Below, piece after piece: positions 1 to 8,638 of a stretch of DNA of 64,000 nucleotides. Every line of letters begins with the position of its first letter. Within the stretch, counting starts at the first letter, position 1. This DNA is from Bacillota bacterium (GTDB taxonomy: Bacteria; Bacillota; Clostridia; Lachnospirales; Lachnospiraceae): assembly GCA_023402845.1 (NCBI GenBank), contig JAEYFP010000013.1, forward strand, positions 68,358 to 132,357, read 5' to 3'. The position numbers and the translations under genes are program-made. The notes beneath the pieces were generated by a model. The model worked only from the letters and a program-made list of their open reading frames with translations, did no database searches and was not told where the DNA came from.

Positions 1-106
1 AATTTTAACAAGTGGTTTTCATATATTTTTTTATAATTGTAGTAATATTTCATAATTTTTAGAAAATTTATCGCTTAAAAGCGTTGCGCTTTAAAGTGCC
101 GCAGTA

Positions 107-135
107 TTGACATTTGAGGATACAAGCTATAGAAT
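107..135 (+). promoter_or_regulatory. Sigma-A-type promoter for aroF-tyrA-aroA
   Basis: TTGACA (107-112) and TAGAAT (130-135) are separated by exactly 17 bases, about 40 bases before the aroF start. AAAGGA at 161-166 is the ribosome site. The AT-rich bases 1-106 hold no gene; a short imperfect inverted repeat around 72-99 may be the end of an upstream unit. No T-box or leader-peptide signature is seen, so I cannot say how the operon responds to aromatic amino acids at the RNA level. Confidence 0.75.
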
Positions 136-176
136 AAGAAAAGTGATTAATTAAATAAAGAAAGGACCGGATAATT

Positions 177-1190
177 ATGATTATTGTAATGAAATCAACC
201 GCTACTAAAAACAATATAGACGACGTTGTATCCCTGATCCGCCAAAAAGGACTGGAGGCTCATCTTTCCGAGGGGCGCCAGGTCACCATCATCGGCGTCA
301 TCGGAGATAAGACGCAGCTTTCGAATGACAACCTTGAAATATTCGAAGGCGTTGACAAAGTTGTTCCCCTGACCGAGAGCTATAAGCTTTCCAACAAAAA
401 ATTCCATCCCGAACCCACTGCTGTTAAGGTAGGCAATACCACGATCGGACCTGACAATCTGACGATTATGGCCGGACCATGCGCCGTAGAAAATGAAGAT
501 CAGCTCATGATTATTGCGAGAGAGGTCAAAAAAGCCGGTGCGACGATCGTCCGAGGCGGCGCATATAAGCCCCGCACATCTCCCTATGCCTTTCAGGGCC
601 TCGAAGAGGAAGGTTTAAAATACATGCAGGAGGCAGGAAAAGAAACGGGACTTGCGACGATCTGTGAAGTCGTCAGCCTCGATGCGGTCAATGCCGCCGT
701 GAAATATGTGGATATGCTGCAAATCGGCGCACGTAATATGCAGAATTTCTTTTTACTGAAGGAGGTCGGTCGGACGGGTCTTCCTGTTTTATTAAAGCGC
801 GGACTTTCCGCAACGATTGATGAATGGCTCAATGCCGCCGAATATATTATTGCGGAAGGAAATTCGAACGTCGTGCTCTGTGAACGAGGGATTCGTACAT
901 TTGAGACTTCGACAAGAAACACACTCGATATCAGCGCCGTACCGGTTTTAAAATCAAAAACACATCTGCCGGTCATCGTAGATCCTTCTCATGCAACAGG
1001 TGTGCGGGCCTATGTGAATCCGCTCGCAAAGGCAGCGGTTGCCGCGGGTGCCGACGGACTGATGATTGAAGTGCACAACAATCCCTCCAAGGCGCTCTCC
1101 GACGGTCCTCAGTCATTAACCTTCCCGCAGTTTGATTCTCTATGTGAGGAAATCAGGCCGTTTTGCGGGTTGATGAACCGCAGGTTTTAA
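177..1190 (+). CDS. aroF: 3-deoxy-7-phosphoheptulonate (DAHP) synthase with N-terminal regulatory domain
   Basis: Catalyses condensation of phosphoenolpyruvate and erythrose 4-phosphate, the committed step of the shikimate pathway, in the cytosol. The protein has 337 residues. An N-terminal ferredoxin-like domain (about 1-70, starting MIIVMK) precedes the barrel, which shows AGPCAVE (99-105) and KPRTSPYAFQG (131-141). The length and this N-terminal domain match the Thermotoga-type enzyme, in which the added domain mediates feedback inhibition by tyrosine or phenylalanine. Inhibition here is inferred from the family. It is the first gene of an operon with tyrA (39-base gap) and aroA. The assignment is secure; which amino acid inhibits it cannot be read from the sequence. 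Confidence 0.95.
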   Translation: MIIVMKSTATKNNIDDVVSLIRQKGLEAHLSEGRQVTIIGVIGDKTQLSNDNLEIFEGVDKVVPLTESYKLSNKKFHPEPTAVKVGNTTIGPDNLTIMAGPCAVENEDQLMIIAREVKKAGATIVRGGAYKPRTSPYAFQGLEEEGLKYMQEAGKETGLATICEVVSLDAVNAAVKYVDMLQIGARNMQNFFLLKEVGRTGLPVLLKRGLSATIDEWLNAAEYIIAEGNSNVVLCERGIRTFETSTRNTLDISAVPVLKSKTHLPVIVDPSHATGVRAYVNPLAKAAVAAGADGLMIEVHNNPSKALSDGPQSLTFPQFDSLCEEIRPFCGLMNRRF

Positions 1191-1229
1191 ATCCATTGCG
1201 ACTGTCGATTGTTTTAGGAGAATGAATAT

Positions 1230-2330
1230 ATGAAACAGCTGTGTATAGGCTTTATCGGTCTTGGGCTGATTGGCGGCTCGATCGCAAAGTCAATCAGAAA
1301 ATTTTATCCGGCTTCCGTAATCCTTGCTTATGATATCGATCAGAGCTCTCTTTTGCTTGCCGAAAAAGAAGGCACCATTTCCGGAATCTGTCCCGCGATT
1401 AACGACTCCTTTGCGGCGTGTGATTATATTTTTTTATGCGCACCGGTATTGTATAACAACGAAAATATAAAGCGGCTGCTTCCTTACCTTTCTCCTTCCT
1501 GCATTTTGACCGATGTCGGCAGCGTAAAGGGCGAAATCCATCAAACACTGTGCTCTCTTGGATTTTCAGGTTTTTTTATCGGCGGACATCCAATGACCGG
1601 CTCCGAAAAGTCTGACTATGTTAATTCCGCGGAACGCTTGCTTGAAAATGCCTACTATATTCTGACACCTGCCGAACATGTACCCAAAGAGCTTGTCCGG
1701 GAATTTGAGACGTTTATTTCTTCCCTTGGCGCGCTGCCCATTATCCTGTCCGTGGATATGCATGATACGGTAACGGCTGTCATCAGTCATTTGCCTCATG
1801 TCATTGCCGCCTCACTCGTACATTTTCTGATCAAGCATGACAGTCCGGAGCATTATATGAGAACACTTGCTGCCGGCGGTTTTAAGGACATGACGAGAAT
1901 CGCTTCTTCCAATGTCCGCATGTGGGAAGATATCTGTTTGACGAATCAGGAAAAGATCAGTATGATGTTATCAGACTATATTGAGGAATTAAAGCAGTTT
2001 CAAAAACAGCTTAATTCAAAGGAACGCACTCAGATTGGCAGCTTTTTTCAGGAGGCTAAGGACTACCGGGATTCGATGTCAGACAATACACTTGGATCGA
2101 TCAGGAAGATCTATGCATTGTATTGTGATATTGCAGATGAAACAGGCGGAATTGCAAAAATTGCTGTCTTACTTGCCGATACCGGAATCAGTATTAAGAA
2201 CATCGGCATCCTGCACAACCGGGAATTTGAGGAAGGTGTTCTTCGTATAGAATTTTATAATGCCGCATCTTCTGTAAAAGCGCTTCATACGCTTAAAGAA
2301 AACGGATATTTTGTAATAGAAAGGAATTAA
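1230..2330 (+). CDS. tyrA: Prephenate dehydrogenase with C-terminal ACT domain
   Basis: Oxidatively decarboxylates prephenate to 4-hydroxyphenylpyruvate, the tyrosine branch. The N-terminal Rossmann motif GLGLIGGSIAKS begins at about residue 10. The family motif GGHPMTGSE follows near 118. An ACT-type ligand domain (about 300-366, around IAVLLADTGISIKNI) should bind tyrosine as a feedback inhibitor. AGGAG lies 9 bases before the ATG; a closer ATG in that spacer is out of frame and stops at once. It sits between aroF and aroA, and aroA starts 2 bases after its stop, so translation is probably coupled. Length (366 residues) is typical for the Firmicutes dehydrogenase-ACT form. No chorismate mutase domain is present. 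Confidence 0.94.
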   Translation: MKQLCIGFIGLGLIGGSIAKSIRKFYPASVILAYDIDQSSLLLAEKEGTISGICPAINDSFAACDYIFLCAPVLYNNENIKRLLPYLSPSCILTDVGSVKGEIHQTLCSLGFSGFFIGGHPMTGSEKSDYVNSAERLLENAYYILTPAEHVPKELVREFETFISSLGALPIILSVDMHDTVTAVISHLPHVIAASLVHFLIKHDSPEHYMRTLAAGGFKDMTRIASSNVRMWEDICLTNQEKISMMLSDYIEELKQFQKQLNSKERTQIGSFFQEAKDYRDSMSDNTLGSIRKIYALYCDIADETGGIAKIAVLLADTGISIKNIGILHNREFEEGVLRIEFYNAASSVKALHTLKENGYFVIERN

Positions 2331-2332
2331 TC

Positions 2333-3616
2333 ATGTCTATGATATTTGAAAAAGCTGATTCCCTGAAAGGAGAGCTGATCATTCCCGGAGACAAATCGAT
2401 TTCCCACCGTGCAGTCATGCTCGGTACCTTAGCGGAAGGAATGACGGAGATCAGACACTTTCTAAACGGGGCGGACTGTCTTTCTACGATTCAATGCTTC
2501 AGGCATCTTGGCATCACGATTGAAGAAAAGGATTCGGAAACCATTCTTGTTTACGGAAAAGGGCTGTCAGGCCTGACAGCGCCGCAGACAGTGCTCGACG
2601 TAGGAAACAGCGGCACGACGACGAGGCTTTTATCCGGAATTTTAGCCGCACAGCCATTTTCCTCTGAATTAAGCGGGGATGATTCGATTAACCGCAGACC
2701 GATGAAACGGATTATGGCACCACTTTCCATGATGGGCGCATCGATTCGAAGCAAGGCTGGCAATGACTGTGCTCCCCTTTTGATCGAAGGCCGTCCGTTG
2801 AAGGGCATCCATTATGAGAGCCCTGTTGCATCTGCTCAGGTAAAATCAGCATTGTTGTTTGCCGGCCTTTATGCAGACGGCGAAACGAGTGTGAATGAGC
2901 CTTATTTATCCAGAAACCATTCCGAGCAAATGATCCGCTACTTCGGCGGAACGGTTCGCACTGAAGGCACAACGGCCACTGTGCTTCCCCGCCCTCGTCT
3001 GGAAGGCCAGCTCGTGGATGTGCCGGGAGATATTTCCTCCGCTGCCTATTTTATCACAGCCGGACTCATTGTGCCAAATTCCGAAATTCTCATTAAAAAT
3101 GTCGGCATCAATCCAACGCGCAGCGGTATTCTTGAGGCCGTCAGACAGATGGGTGGTCGGATTACTCTTTGCGATAAACAGGAAAGTACGGAGCCGCGCG
3201 CAGATATTATTGTAAAATCAAGCATCCTGCACGGAATCACAATCGAAGGCGAACTGATTCCCACATTAATAGATGAAATTCCGATTCTTGCTGTTCTCGC
3301 TTGCTTTGCCACAGGAAAAACAGTCATTAAGGATGCGCAGGAATTAAAAGTAAAAGAATCCAATCGTATCGATGTGATGGTTGAAAATCTCACAAAAATG
3401 GGGGCCTCCATCACTGCTACGGAGGACGGCATGATTATTGAGGGAGGAAGACCTCTTCACGGTGCCATCATCGGCTCCAGACTCGACCACCGTGTTGCGA
3501 TGTCATTTGCCGTCGCGGGTCTCAGTGCCGAAGGAAAAACCGAAATTATCGGAAGCGAGTGTGTAAATATCTCCTATCCCGGTTTCTATCAGGATTTGTT
3601 TTCTCTGATAAAATAA
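2333..3616 (+). CDS. aroA: 3-phosphoshikimate 1-carboxyvinyltransferase (EPSP synthase)
   Basis: Transfers the enolpyruvyl group of PEP to shikimate 3-phosphate, the sixth shikimate step. The 427-residue protein is full length. It shows the N-terminal DKSISHRAVMLG motif (about 20-31), GNSGTTTRLLSG (about 91-102) and NRRPMKRI (about 122-129). The late LKVKESNRI and DHRVAMSFA motifs bind both substrates. The ribosome site AAAGGA lies inside the end of tyrA. A strong terminator follows at 3619-3684, so aroA closes the operon. The other shikimate genes (aroB, aroC, aroE, aroK) are not in the window. Confidence 0.96.
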   Translation: MSMIFEKADSLKGELIIPGDKSISHRAVMLGTLAEGMTEIRHFLNGADCLSTIQCFRHLGITIEEKDSETILVYGKGLSGLTAPQTVLDVGNSGTTTRLLSGILAAQPFSSELSGDDSINRRPMKRIMAPLSMMGASIRSKAGNDCAPLLIEGRPLKGIHYESPVASAQVKSALLFAGLYADGETSVNEPYLSRNHSEQMIRYFGGTVRTEGTTATVLPRPRLEGQLVDVPGDISSAAYFITAGLIVPNSEILIKNVGINPTRSGILEAVRQMGGRITLCDKQESTEPRADIIVKSSILHGITIEGELIPTLIDEIPILAVLACFATGKTVIKDAQELKVKESNRIDVMVENLTKMGASITATEDGMIIEGGRPLHGAIIGSRLDHRVAMSFAVAGLSAEGKTEIIGSECVNISYPGFYQDLFSLIK

Positions 3617-3618
3617 GC

Positions 3619-3684
3619 ATCCGGCTATATGACGGCCAACCGGCATGAAAATGCGGATTGCTGTCATATGGCCGGATTTTTATT
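3619..3684 (+). terminator. Rho-independent terminator after aroA
   Basis: Arms at 3619-3633 and 3663-3677 pair over 15 positions with one G-U pair. A run TTTTTATT follows directly. The loop side holds a smaller CGGCAT/ATGCGG helix. It ends the plus-strand aro operon before the convergent gene at 3698. Confidence 0.85.
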
Positions 3685-3697
3685 CTCCGATTTTATT

Positions 3698-3955
3698 TTA
3701 TGCCCGGATCAGGAAATCCTTTCCCTGATATAACGGTTCATACAGCTTTTTTAACCAGCTCTCCTCTCTTCTGTCTGCGTTGATCAAAAGTGTCAACACA
3801 TTTGACAAATCCAGGCTTAGAATACCAAGCATTGATTTGGCATCGACTACCTTTTTCCCGCATACAAGATCAGTATCATAATGAATGCTGTTATTGATAA
3901 AAACAAACCGATTGATTTCCTCATCTGTATTTAATTTGACATGCAACTCTACCAT
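3698..3955 (-). CDS. HPr/Crh-like protein lacking the phosphorylatable histidine
   Basis: A protein of 85 residues with the length and pattern of PTS phosphocarrier HPr. The segment GKKVVDAKSMLGILSLDLSN (33-52) matches the HPr region around regulatory Ser46 (AKS-MLG). Where HPr has its active-site GIHARPA, this protein reads EEINRFVFI, so the His15 equivalent is missing. Known family: Bacillus Crh likewise lacks His15, keeps Ser46, and acts only in carbon-catabolite regulation with CcpA. A regulatory rather than PEP-transfer role is therefore inferred. GGAGG lies about 12 bases before the ATG, which is rather far. It lies 81 bases downstream of phoR on the same strand and may be the last gene of the pst-pho unit. 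Confidence 0.6.
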   Translation of the reverse strand: MVELHVKLNTDEEINRFVFINNSIHYDTDLVCGKKVVDAKSMLGILSLDLSNVLTLLINADRREESWLKKLYEPLYQGKDFLIRA

Positions 3956-4036
3956 AATGAATTATGCCCTCCTTAAAGTCGTTTGAATTTCCACACAATT
4001 TCATTATATGTTTCCGCCAATGAAAAGATGTCAACT

Positions 4037-5485
4037 TTACAGAATTTCTTGTCCATCTGTCAAAGCAGTCTCCACTGCGGCTTTATCTCCTTTATCAATC
4101 AGCGGAAGCTCCACTAAAAATTTACTTCCCATACCCGGTTCGCTCTCCAGACTGATTTTTCCGCCGTTAAATGCAACGATGTGCTTTACGATAGAAAGGC
4201 CCAAGCCCGTACCACCCATTTTTCGGCTTCTTCCTTTATCGACACGATAAAACCGTTCAAAAATCCGTTCCCGATCCTCCTTACAAATGCCGATACCAGT
4301 ATCCTTCACCTCTACCCGCAGTAACTCCGGCAGCTTTCTTATGACGACAAACACTTCCCCTGAAGGCTTGTTATAAAGAATCGCGTTTGTGATCAGATTC
4401 ATCAAAAGCTCTCTATACTGCCTTGCAGAACCAAAAATCGAGACCGGCTTGCAGTCCACCCGGATTCGGATGTCGTTCTCCCTTGCAAGCGGTTCAACTG
4501 ACTCCATAATATCTTCCAAAAGCGGGATCAGCCGGATTTTGGAAATGTCGATGTGATCTTCCTTCGTCTCAAGTTTAGAAATCATAAGAATATCATTGAT
4601 CAATGTCGTCATATGATCCGCTTCTTTAATAATACGGCGGATACAGTCCTCCTTTGATTCCTCGGTTTTGGCAAAACCGTTCTGCAATATTTCCGCATAG
4701 CCCTTAATTGAGGTAATCGGTGTTTTGAGTTCATGAGAAGCATTGGAAAAAAACTCCTGCCTGACTTGTTTTTCAAAATCAACCTTTTCGACATACTCCT
4801 TAATTTCATTTGTGAGCTTATCTGTCGTATAAGAAATCCGGTTCAGCTCCGGATAACGATAGGTCTTAAAATGAAAATTTGGTATTTCGCCCTGTACGAT
4901 AGACATCTCGTCCGTAATTTCCTTAAGAGGCCTTGTTACTGCGTCGGACAGTCCGAGAGAAAGACTCATAGAAATTCCAAGCACAATTACAGCCCCAATA
5001 ATATAAGCAGGCGCCAGTGCACGAATATAATCTTCCGTACCGGTATATCTGATTGACAGACGCAGGATGTAATTGCTTTCCTTTGACAGCATCGCCGTAT
5101 AGAGCATTTTTTCATGCAACGTGTCGGAATACCGGATACTATAGCCGATGCCGTATTCAATCGCCGCTTTGATTTCCTCTCTTTTCAGATGATTCTCCAA
5201 TGCGCTCGTGTTCGCATAATCAGTATCAGCCACAACGACTCCGTCATCTTTTATGATAGTAACACGCTCATCCGCATCAAGCACCTGACTGTTCAATTGT
5301 TCCAGCTGCTTTACAACATCTCCCTGATAATCGAGCGCATAGTCGATGACCTCCAGCGTTTTTAACATCCCGTCTTTTGTATTTTCAAGCAGTCGTCCGC
5401 TTGCAGTCAGGTATGCAATGACTCCGCTGACAAGCAACGCGAATGTCAGTATGAATAAAAAACGGTTGATAATTGCTTTTTTCAT
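4037..5485 (-). CDS. phoR: PhoR-type sensor histidine kinase
   Basis: Membrane sensor kinase of 482 residues, paired with the regulator directly upstream. A first membrane helix lies at about 7-27, an extracytoplasmic sensor region at 28-155, and a second helix at about 158-180. A HAMP-like linker follows. The HisKA box SNASHELKTPITS carries the phospho-acceptor His251. The ATPase domain has LMNLITNAILYNK (N box), DTGIGI and GGTGLGLSIV. The gene is the last of the pst-phoU-phoP-phoR unit, 22 bases after phoP, which supports a phosphate-starvation role. The sensor domain itself gives no direct evidence of the signal; in this family the cue comes through the Pst transporter and PhoU. Confidence 0.85.
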   Translation of the reverse strand: MKKAIINRFLFILTFALLVSGVIAYLTASGRLLENTKDGMLKTLEVIDYALDYQGDVVKQLEQLNSQVLDADERVTIIKDDGVVVADTDYANTSALENHLKREEIKAAIEYGIGYSIRYSDTLHEKMLYTAMLSKESNYILRLSIRYTGTEDYIRALAPAYIIGAVIVLGISMSLSLGLSDAVTRPLKEITDEMSIVQGEIPNFHFKTYRYPELNRISYTTDKLTNEIKEYVEKVDFEKQVRQEFFSNASHELKTPITSIKGYAEILQNGFAKTEESKEDCIRRIIKEADHMTTLINDILMISKLETKEDHIDISKIRLIPLLEDIMESVEPLARENDIRIRVDCKPVSIFGSARQYRELLMNLITNAILYNKPSGEVFVVIRKLPELLRVEVKDTGIGICKEDRERIFERFYRVDKGRSRKMGGTGLGLSIVKHIVAFNGGKISLESEPGMGSKFLVELPLIDKGDKAAVETALTDGQEIL

Positions 5486-5507
5486 CCATGCGCCTCTTTC
5501 TGCGTAA

Positions 5508-6200
5508 TTAGTCCGGCATTACAAAACGGTAGCCGACATTGCGCAGCGTTTTGATATACGTCGTGCCGGTCTCTTTTAATTTTTTTCTGAGTGTGCCGAT
5601 ATGAATATCAACTGTGCGTGTCTCTACATCACATTCATAACCCCACAGATGATTTAAAAGTTCTTCTCTTGAAACGACCCGCTTGCTGTTTTCTATCAGA
5701 TAAAGCAAAAGCTCAAACTCTTTATAGGTAAGCTCAATATTCTCTCCGCCTACAACTACATCCCGCGTAGCCGTATCGATCATAAGCTCCCGGATTTTGA
5801 TCTGCTGCTGTTCATCCTTTGCTTCAGTTCTTACCCCTCTTCTCAGCAGGGAGCGCACTCTTGCCGCCAACTCCATGACTCCAAACGGCTTCGTCATATA
5901 ATCATCAGCGCCCTTGTCAAGGCCAAGCACCTTATCATATTCCTTGTCTTTTGCGGTTAAAATCAGCATTGGAATATTTTTTACGGTGTCCATCTGTCTG
6001 ATTTGCTCGATTGCCGTCAATCCATCCATACCGGGCAGCATCAGATCAAAAATGGCAAGATCGGGAAGCTGTATTTTCAGTTCACCAAGCGCTGTTTCCG
6101 CATCCTCAAACAGGCTCACTTCATAACCATATCCTTCCAGCGCCATTTTAATTAAATTGCTGATATTCTCATCGTCTTCAATTACAAAGATTTTTGCCAT
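5508..6200 (-). CDS. phoP: OmpR-family response regulator, PhoP/PhoB type
   Basis: DNA-binding response regulator of 230 residues. The receiver domain (1-120) has the acidic pair EDDE, phospho-acceptor Asp52 in FDLMLPGMDG, and the conserved lysine in YMTKPFG. The C-terminal winged helix (about 130-228) contains ELTYKEFELLLYL and the RTVDIHIGTLRKKL recognition region. It lies between phoU and phoR and is predicted to activate the pst operon through the 11-bp repeats at 10637-10675. The name PhoP rather than another OmpR member rests on the gene neighbourhood. Confidence 0.87.
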   Translation of the reverse strand: MAKIFVIEDDENISNLIKMALEGYGYEVSLFEDAETALGELKIQLPDLAIFDLMLPGMDGLTAIEQIRQMDTVKNIPMLILTAKDKEYDKVLGLDKGADDYMTKPFGVMELAARVRSLLRRGVRTEAKDEQQQIKIRELMIDTATRDVVVGGENIELTYKEFELLLYLIENSKRVVSREELLNHLWGYECDVETRTVDIHIGTLRKKLKETGTTYIKTLRNVGYRFVMPD

Positions 6201-6221
6201 AGCTTATCTCCTTTTGCAGGG

Positions 6222-6884
6222 CTACAGCAGTCTTGTATTATCCACCGAGCCCGTCTCCCTGAAAATCTCCCATTCACAGATATTGACCGCATGATCTCCG
6301 ATCCGTTCCATATACTTTGCAACCATCAACAGATCCACAAGCATATCAGGATTGACGGATTCCTCTTTAAAATGCCTCACAATTTCTTCCTTCATTTGAT
6401 TGAATAAATCATCTACAATATCGTCTGACGCAATGACCTCTCTGGCCTCTTCAATCTCTCTCTTCATGAAGGCATGTACGGCCCTGTACACCATGTTTTT
6501 TGCTTCCTTAACGAGCTGCGGCATCACATCGGAAATCCCATATAAATTGCTTTCTCCGTTCCTGATCACAAGCTCGGCAACGTCTGACGCATGATCTCCG
6601 ATCCGCTCGATATCCGTAACAGATTTAAGCGTCGCCGATACAACGCGCAAATCTCTTGCAATCGGCTGTTCCTTTGTAATTAGAGACAGGCACTTTGCTT
6701 CAATCGCCTTTTCCATATCATCAATCAGCCTGTCGTTCTGAACAATCCGCTTTGCCAGGGCAATATCCTGCTTCTCCAGCGCATGCGCGGAATCCTCTAT
6801 GGCCTGCTCGACACGGTTTCCCATTTCCTCCATATCCTTATGCAGATCTTCCAGCGCATATTCAAAATTTGTTCGCGTTCTCAT
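6222..6884 (-). CDS. phoU: Phosphate transport regulator PhoU
   Basis: Cytosolic all-helical regulator linking the Pst transporter to the PhoR kinase. The 220-residue protein has two tandem three-helix repeats. Each carries the metal-binding signature: DIERIGDHASDVAE in the first half and YMERIGDHAVNICE in the second. GAGAGGGA precedes the ATG. It lies between pstB and phoP, the usual Firmicutes order. Loss of PhoU in other bacteria deregulates the Pho response; no direct evidence is available here. Confidence 0.95.
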   Translation of the reverse strand: MRTRTNFEYALEDLHKDMEEMGNRVEQAIEDSAHALEKQDIALAKRIVQNDRLIDDMEKAIEAKCLSLITKEQPIARDLRVVSATLKSVTDIERIGDHASDVAELVIRNGESNLYGISDVMPQLVKEAKNMVYRAVHAFMKREIEEAREVIASDDIVDDLFNQMKEEIVRHFKEESVNPDMLVDLLMVAKYMERIGDHAVNICEWEIFRETGSVDNTRLL

Positions 6885-6936
6885 GTCGATCCCTCTCTAT
6901 CATATCTATTTTTTACAAAGCAGGCAAGAACATTTT

Positions 6937-7689
6937 TCACCCAAATCTTCCTGTGATGTAATCCTCTGTCCGCTTATCCTTTGGATGGGAGAAAATAATA
7001 TCTGCCGCATCAAATTCCACAACCTCTCCGAGCAGAAAAAAAGCCGTATAGTCAGAAATTCGTGCCGCCTGCTGCATATTGTGTGTGACGATCGCAACCG
7101 TATAGGTCTTTTTTAAATCCTGCATCAAATCTTCAATTTTCAGCGTTGAAATCGGATCCAGTGCCGAGGTTGGTTCATCCATCAAAAGCACCTCAGGTTT
7201 TACCGCGAGCGCACGGGCGATACAAAGACGCTGCTGCTGACCGCCGGATAACCCGAGCGCCGATTTTTTCAGACGGTCTTTTACTTCGTCAAAAATAGCG
7301 GCACCCTTTAAACTTTCCTCTACAATTTGATCGAGCTGATCCTTGGCCTTGATTCCATGGATGCGAGGGCCGTAAGCAACATTATCATAAATGCTCATCG
7401 GAAACGGATTCGGCTGCTGAAATACCATACCGATTTTTTTTCGAAGAAGTGTCGTGTCGACACGGGGATCATAAATATTCTCGCCGTCCAGTTTGATTTC
7501 TCCCTCAATCCTTACATTTTCTACAAGATCATTCATCCTATTTAACGTTTTTATAAATGTGGATTTTCCGCAGCCGCTTGGACCTATAAAAGCCGTAATT
7601 GCCTTTTCCTTGATATCCATATCCACATCCTTTAACGCATGATTTTCACCGTAATATAAATTTAGTTTAGCAATACTGAGTTTATTCAC
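6937..7689 (-). CDS. pstB: Phosphate ABC transporter ATP-binding protein
   Basis: ATPase that energises high-affinity phosphate import. The 250-residue protein has Walker A GPSGCGKST (about 33-41), the ABC signature LSGGQQQRL, and Walker B VLLMDEPTSALD. The start codon is GTG, overlapping the end of pstA by 8 bases, with GGAGG 8 bases upstream inside pstA. This suggests coupled translation. PstB proteins of this length (about 250 residues) are standard. Confidence 0.97.
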   Translation of the reverse strand: MNKLSIAKLNLYYGENHALKDVDMDIKEKAITAFIGPSGCGKSTFIKTLNRMNDLVENVRIEGEIKLDGENIYDPRVDTTLLRKKIGMVFQQPNPFPMSIYDNVAYGPRIHGIKAKDQLDQIVEESLKGAAIFDEVKDRLKKSALGLSGGQQQRLCIARALAVKPEVLLMDEPTSALDPISTLKIEDLMQDLKKTYTVAIVTHNMQQAARISDYTAFFLLGEVVEFDAADIIFSHPKDKRTEDYITGRFG

Positions 7690-8638
7690 CGAAAGCCCCT
7701 CCGTCCGTCTTATCAGTAGTTTTTACCGAGCCTACATCCAACTTTCTCACAGCATACTTCGTTAGAAAATTGATAATCAGCACAATCAGCAGAAGGATAA
7801 ACGCAATGCCGAATGCTTCATCGTACTGTGCCTTCGACATGCACAGATATAATTGAATCGTCAGTGTGCCGCCCGGCTGAAAAACTTTTTCAAGAAGTCC
7901 GAGGCCGGATTTCGGAAGCAAAAAACCGCTTCCCGCAGTGAACAAAAGAGCCGCCGATTCTCCGACAATCCTTCCGATTGCAAGGATTACACCTGTCACA
8001 ATTCCGGGCAGTGCGGAAGGAATCAGGATTGTTCTGATCATATACCACTTTGTGGCGCCGATGCCAAGCGCACCGGATCTGTAACTGTCCGGCACAGTCT
8101 TCAGAGCCTCTTGTGTATTACGCGTGATGAGCGGCAAAATCATAAGTGTCATCGTCAGCGCGCCTGTCAAAAGAGAATACTGCAAACCCAGTGCAGAGCC
8201 AAAGAAAATCATGCCAAACAGACCAAATATGATGGATGGAATGCCCGAAAGCGTCTCCGTCGTAAATTCTATAAGCCTGACCAGACGCCCCGGCTTCGCA
8301 TATTCATTTAAGTAAATGGCCGCACCGATTCCGATCGGTGTAGCTATGAGCAAAGTCAGCACAATTAAATACAGTGTGTTGACAATATTTCCTGCAATAC
8401 CAAAGGTGCCGTTAATTGTACTCGGGACAGTTGTTAAAAATTCCAAATTGATCGTGCCGATCCCCCGCACTGCCACATAGCAAACAATAAATAAGAGGAG
8501 AAGGATGGAAATTGCGGCAGAAAAATCGATCATCGTCTGTAATGCAATATCAGAAAACCTCCTTTTTTTCCCTCCGTAAATGGAACAGGTACTATCACTC
8601 ATTGGGTCCGTATAAATTGAAACAGCAGAATTATACAT
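7682..8638 (-). CDS. pstA: Phosphate ABC transporter permease PstA
   Basis: Second membrane subunit of the phosphate importer, with about six helices. The 318-residue protein has the binding-protein-dependent permease motif around GALGIGATKWYMIRTILIPS, which contacts PstB. The ATG overlaps the end of pstC by 8 bases, and GGAGG lies 8 bases before it, so I keep this long start. That leaves an N-terminal tail of about 30 residues before the first helix (around IALQTMIDFSAAISILLLLF). A later ATG at 8602 is less well supported. Confidence 0.94.
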   Translation of the reverse strand: MYNSAVSIYTDPMSDSTCSIYGGKKRRFSDIALQTMIDFSAAISILLLLFIVCYVAVRGIGTINLEFLTTVPSTINGTFGIAGNIVNTLYLIVLTLLIATPIGIGAAIYLNEYAKPGRLVRLIEFTTETLSGIPSIIFGLFGMIFFGSALGLQYSLLTGALTMTLMILPLITRNTQEALKTVPDSYRSGALGIGATKWYMIRTILIPSALPGIVTGVILAIGRIVGESAALLFTAGSGFLLPKSGLGLLEKVFQPGGTLTIQLYLCMSKAQYDEAFGIAFILLLIVLIINFLTKYAVRKLDVGSVKTTDKTDGGAFGE

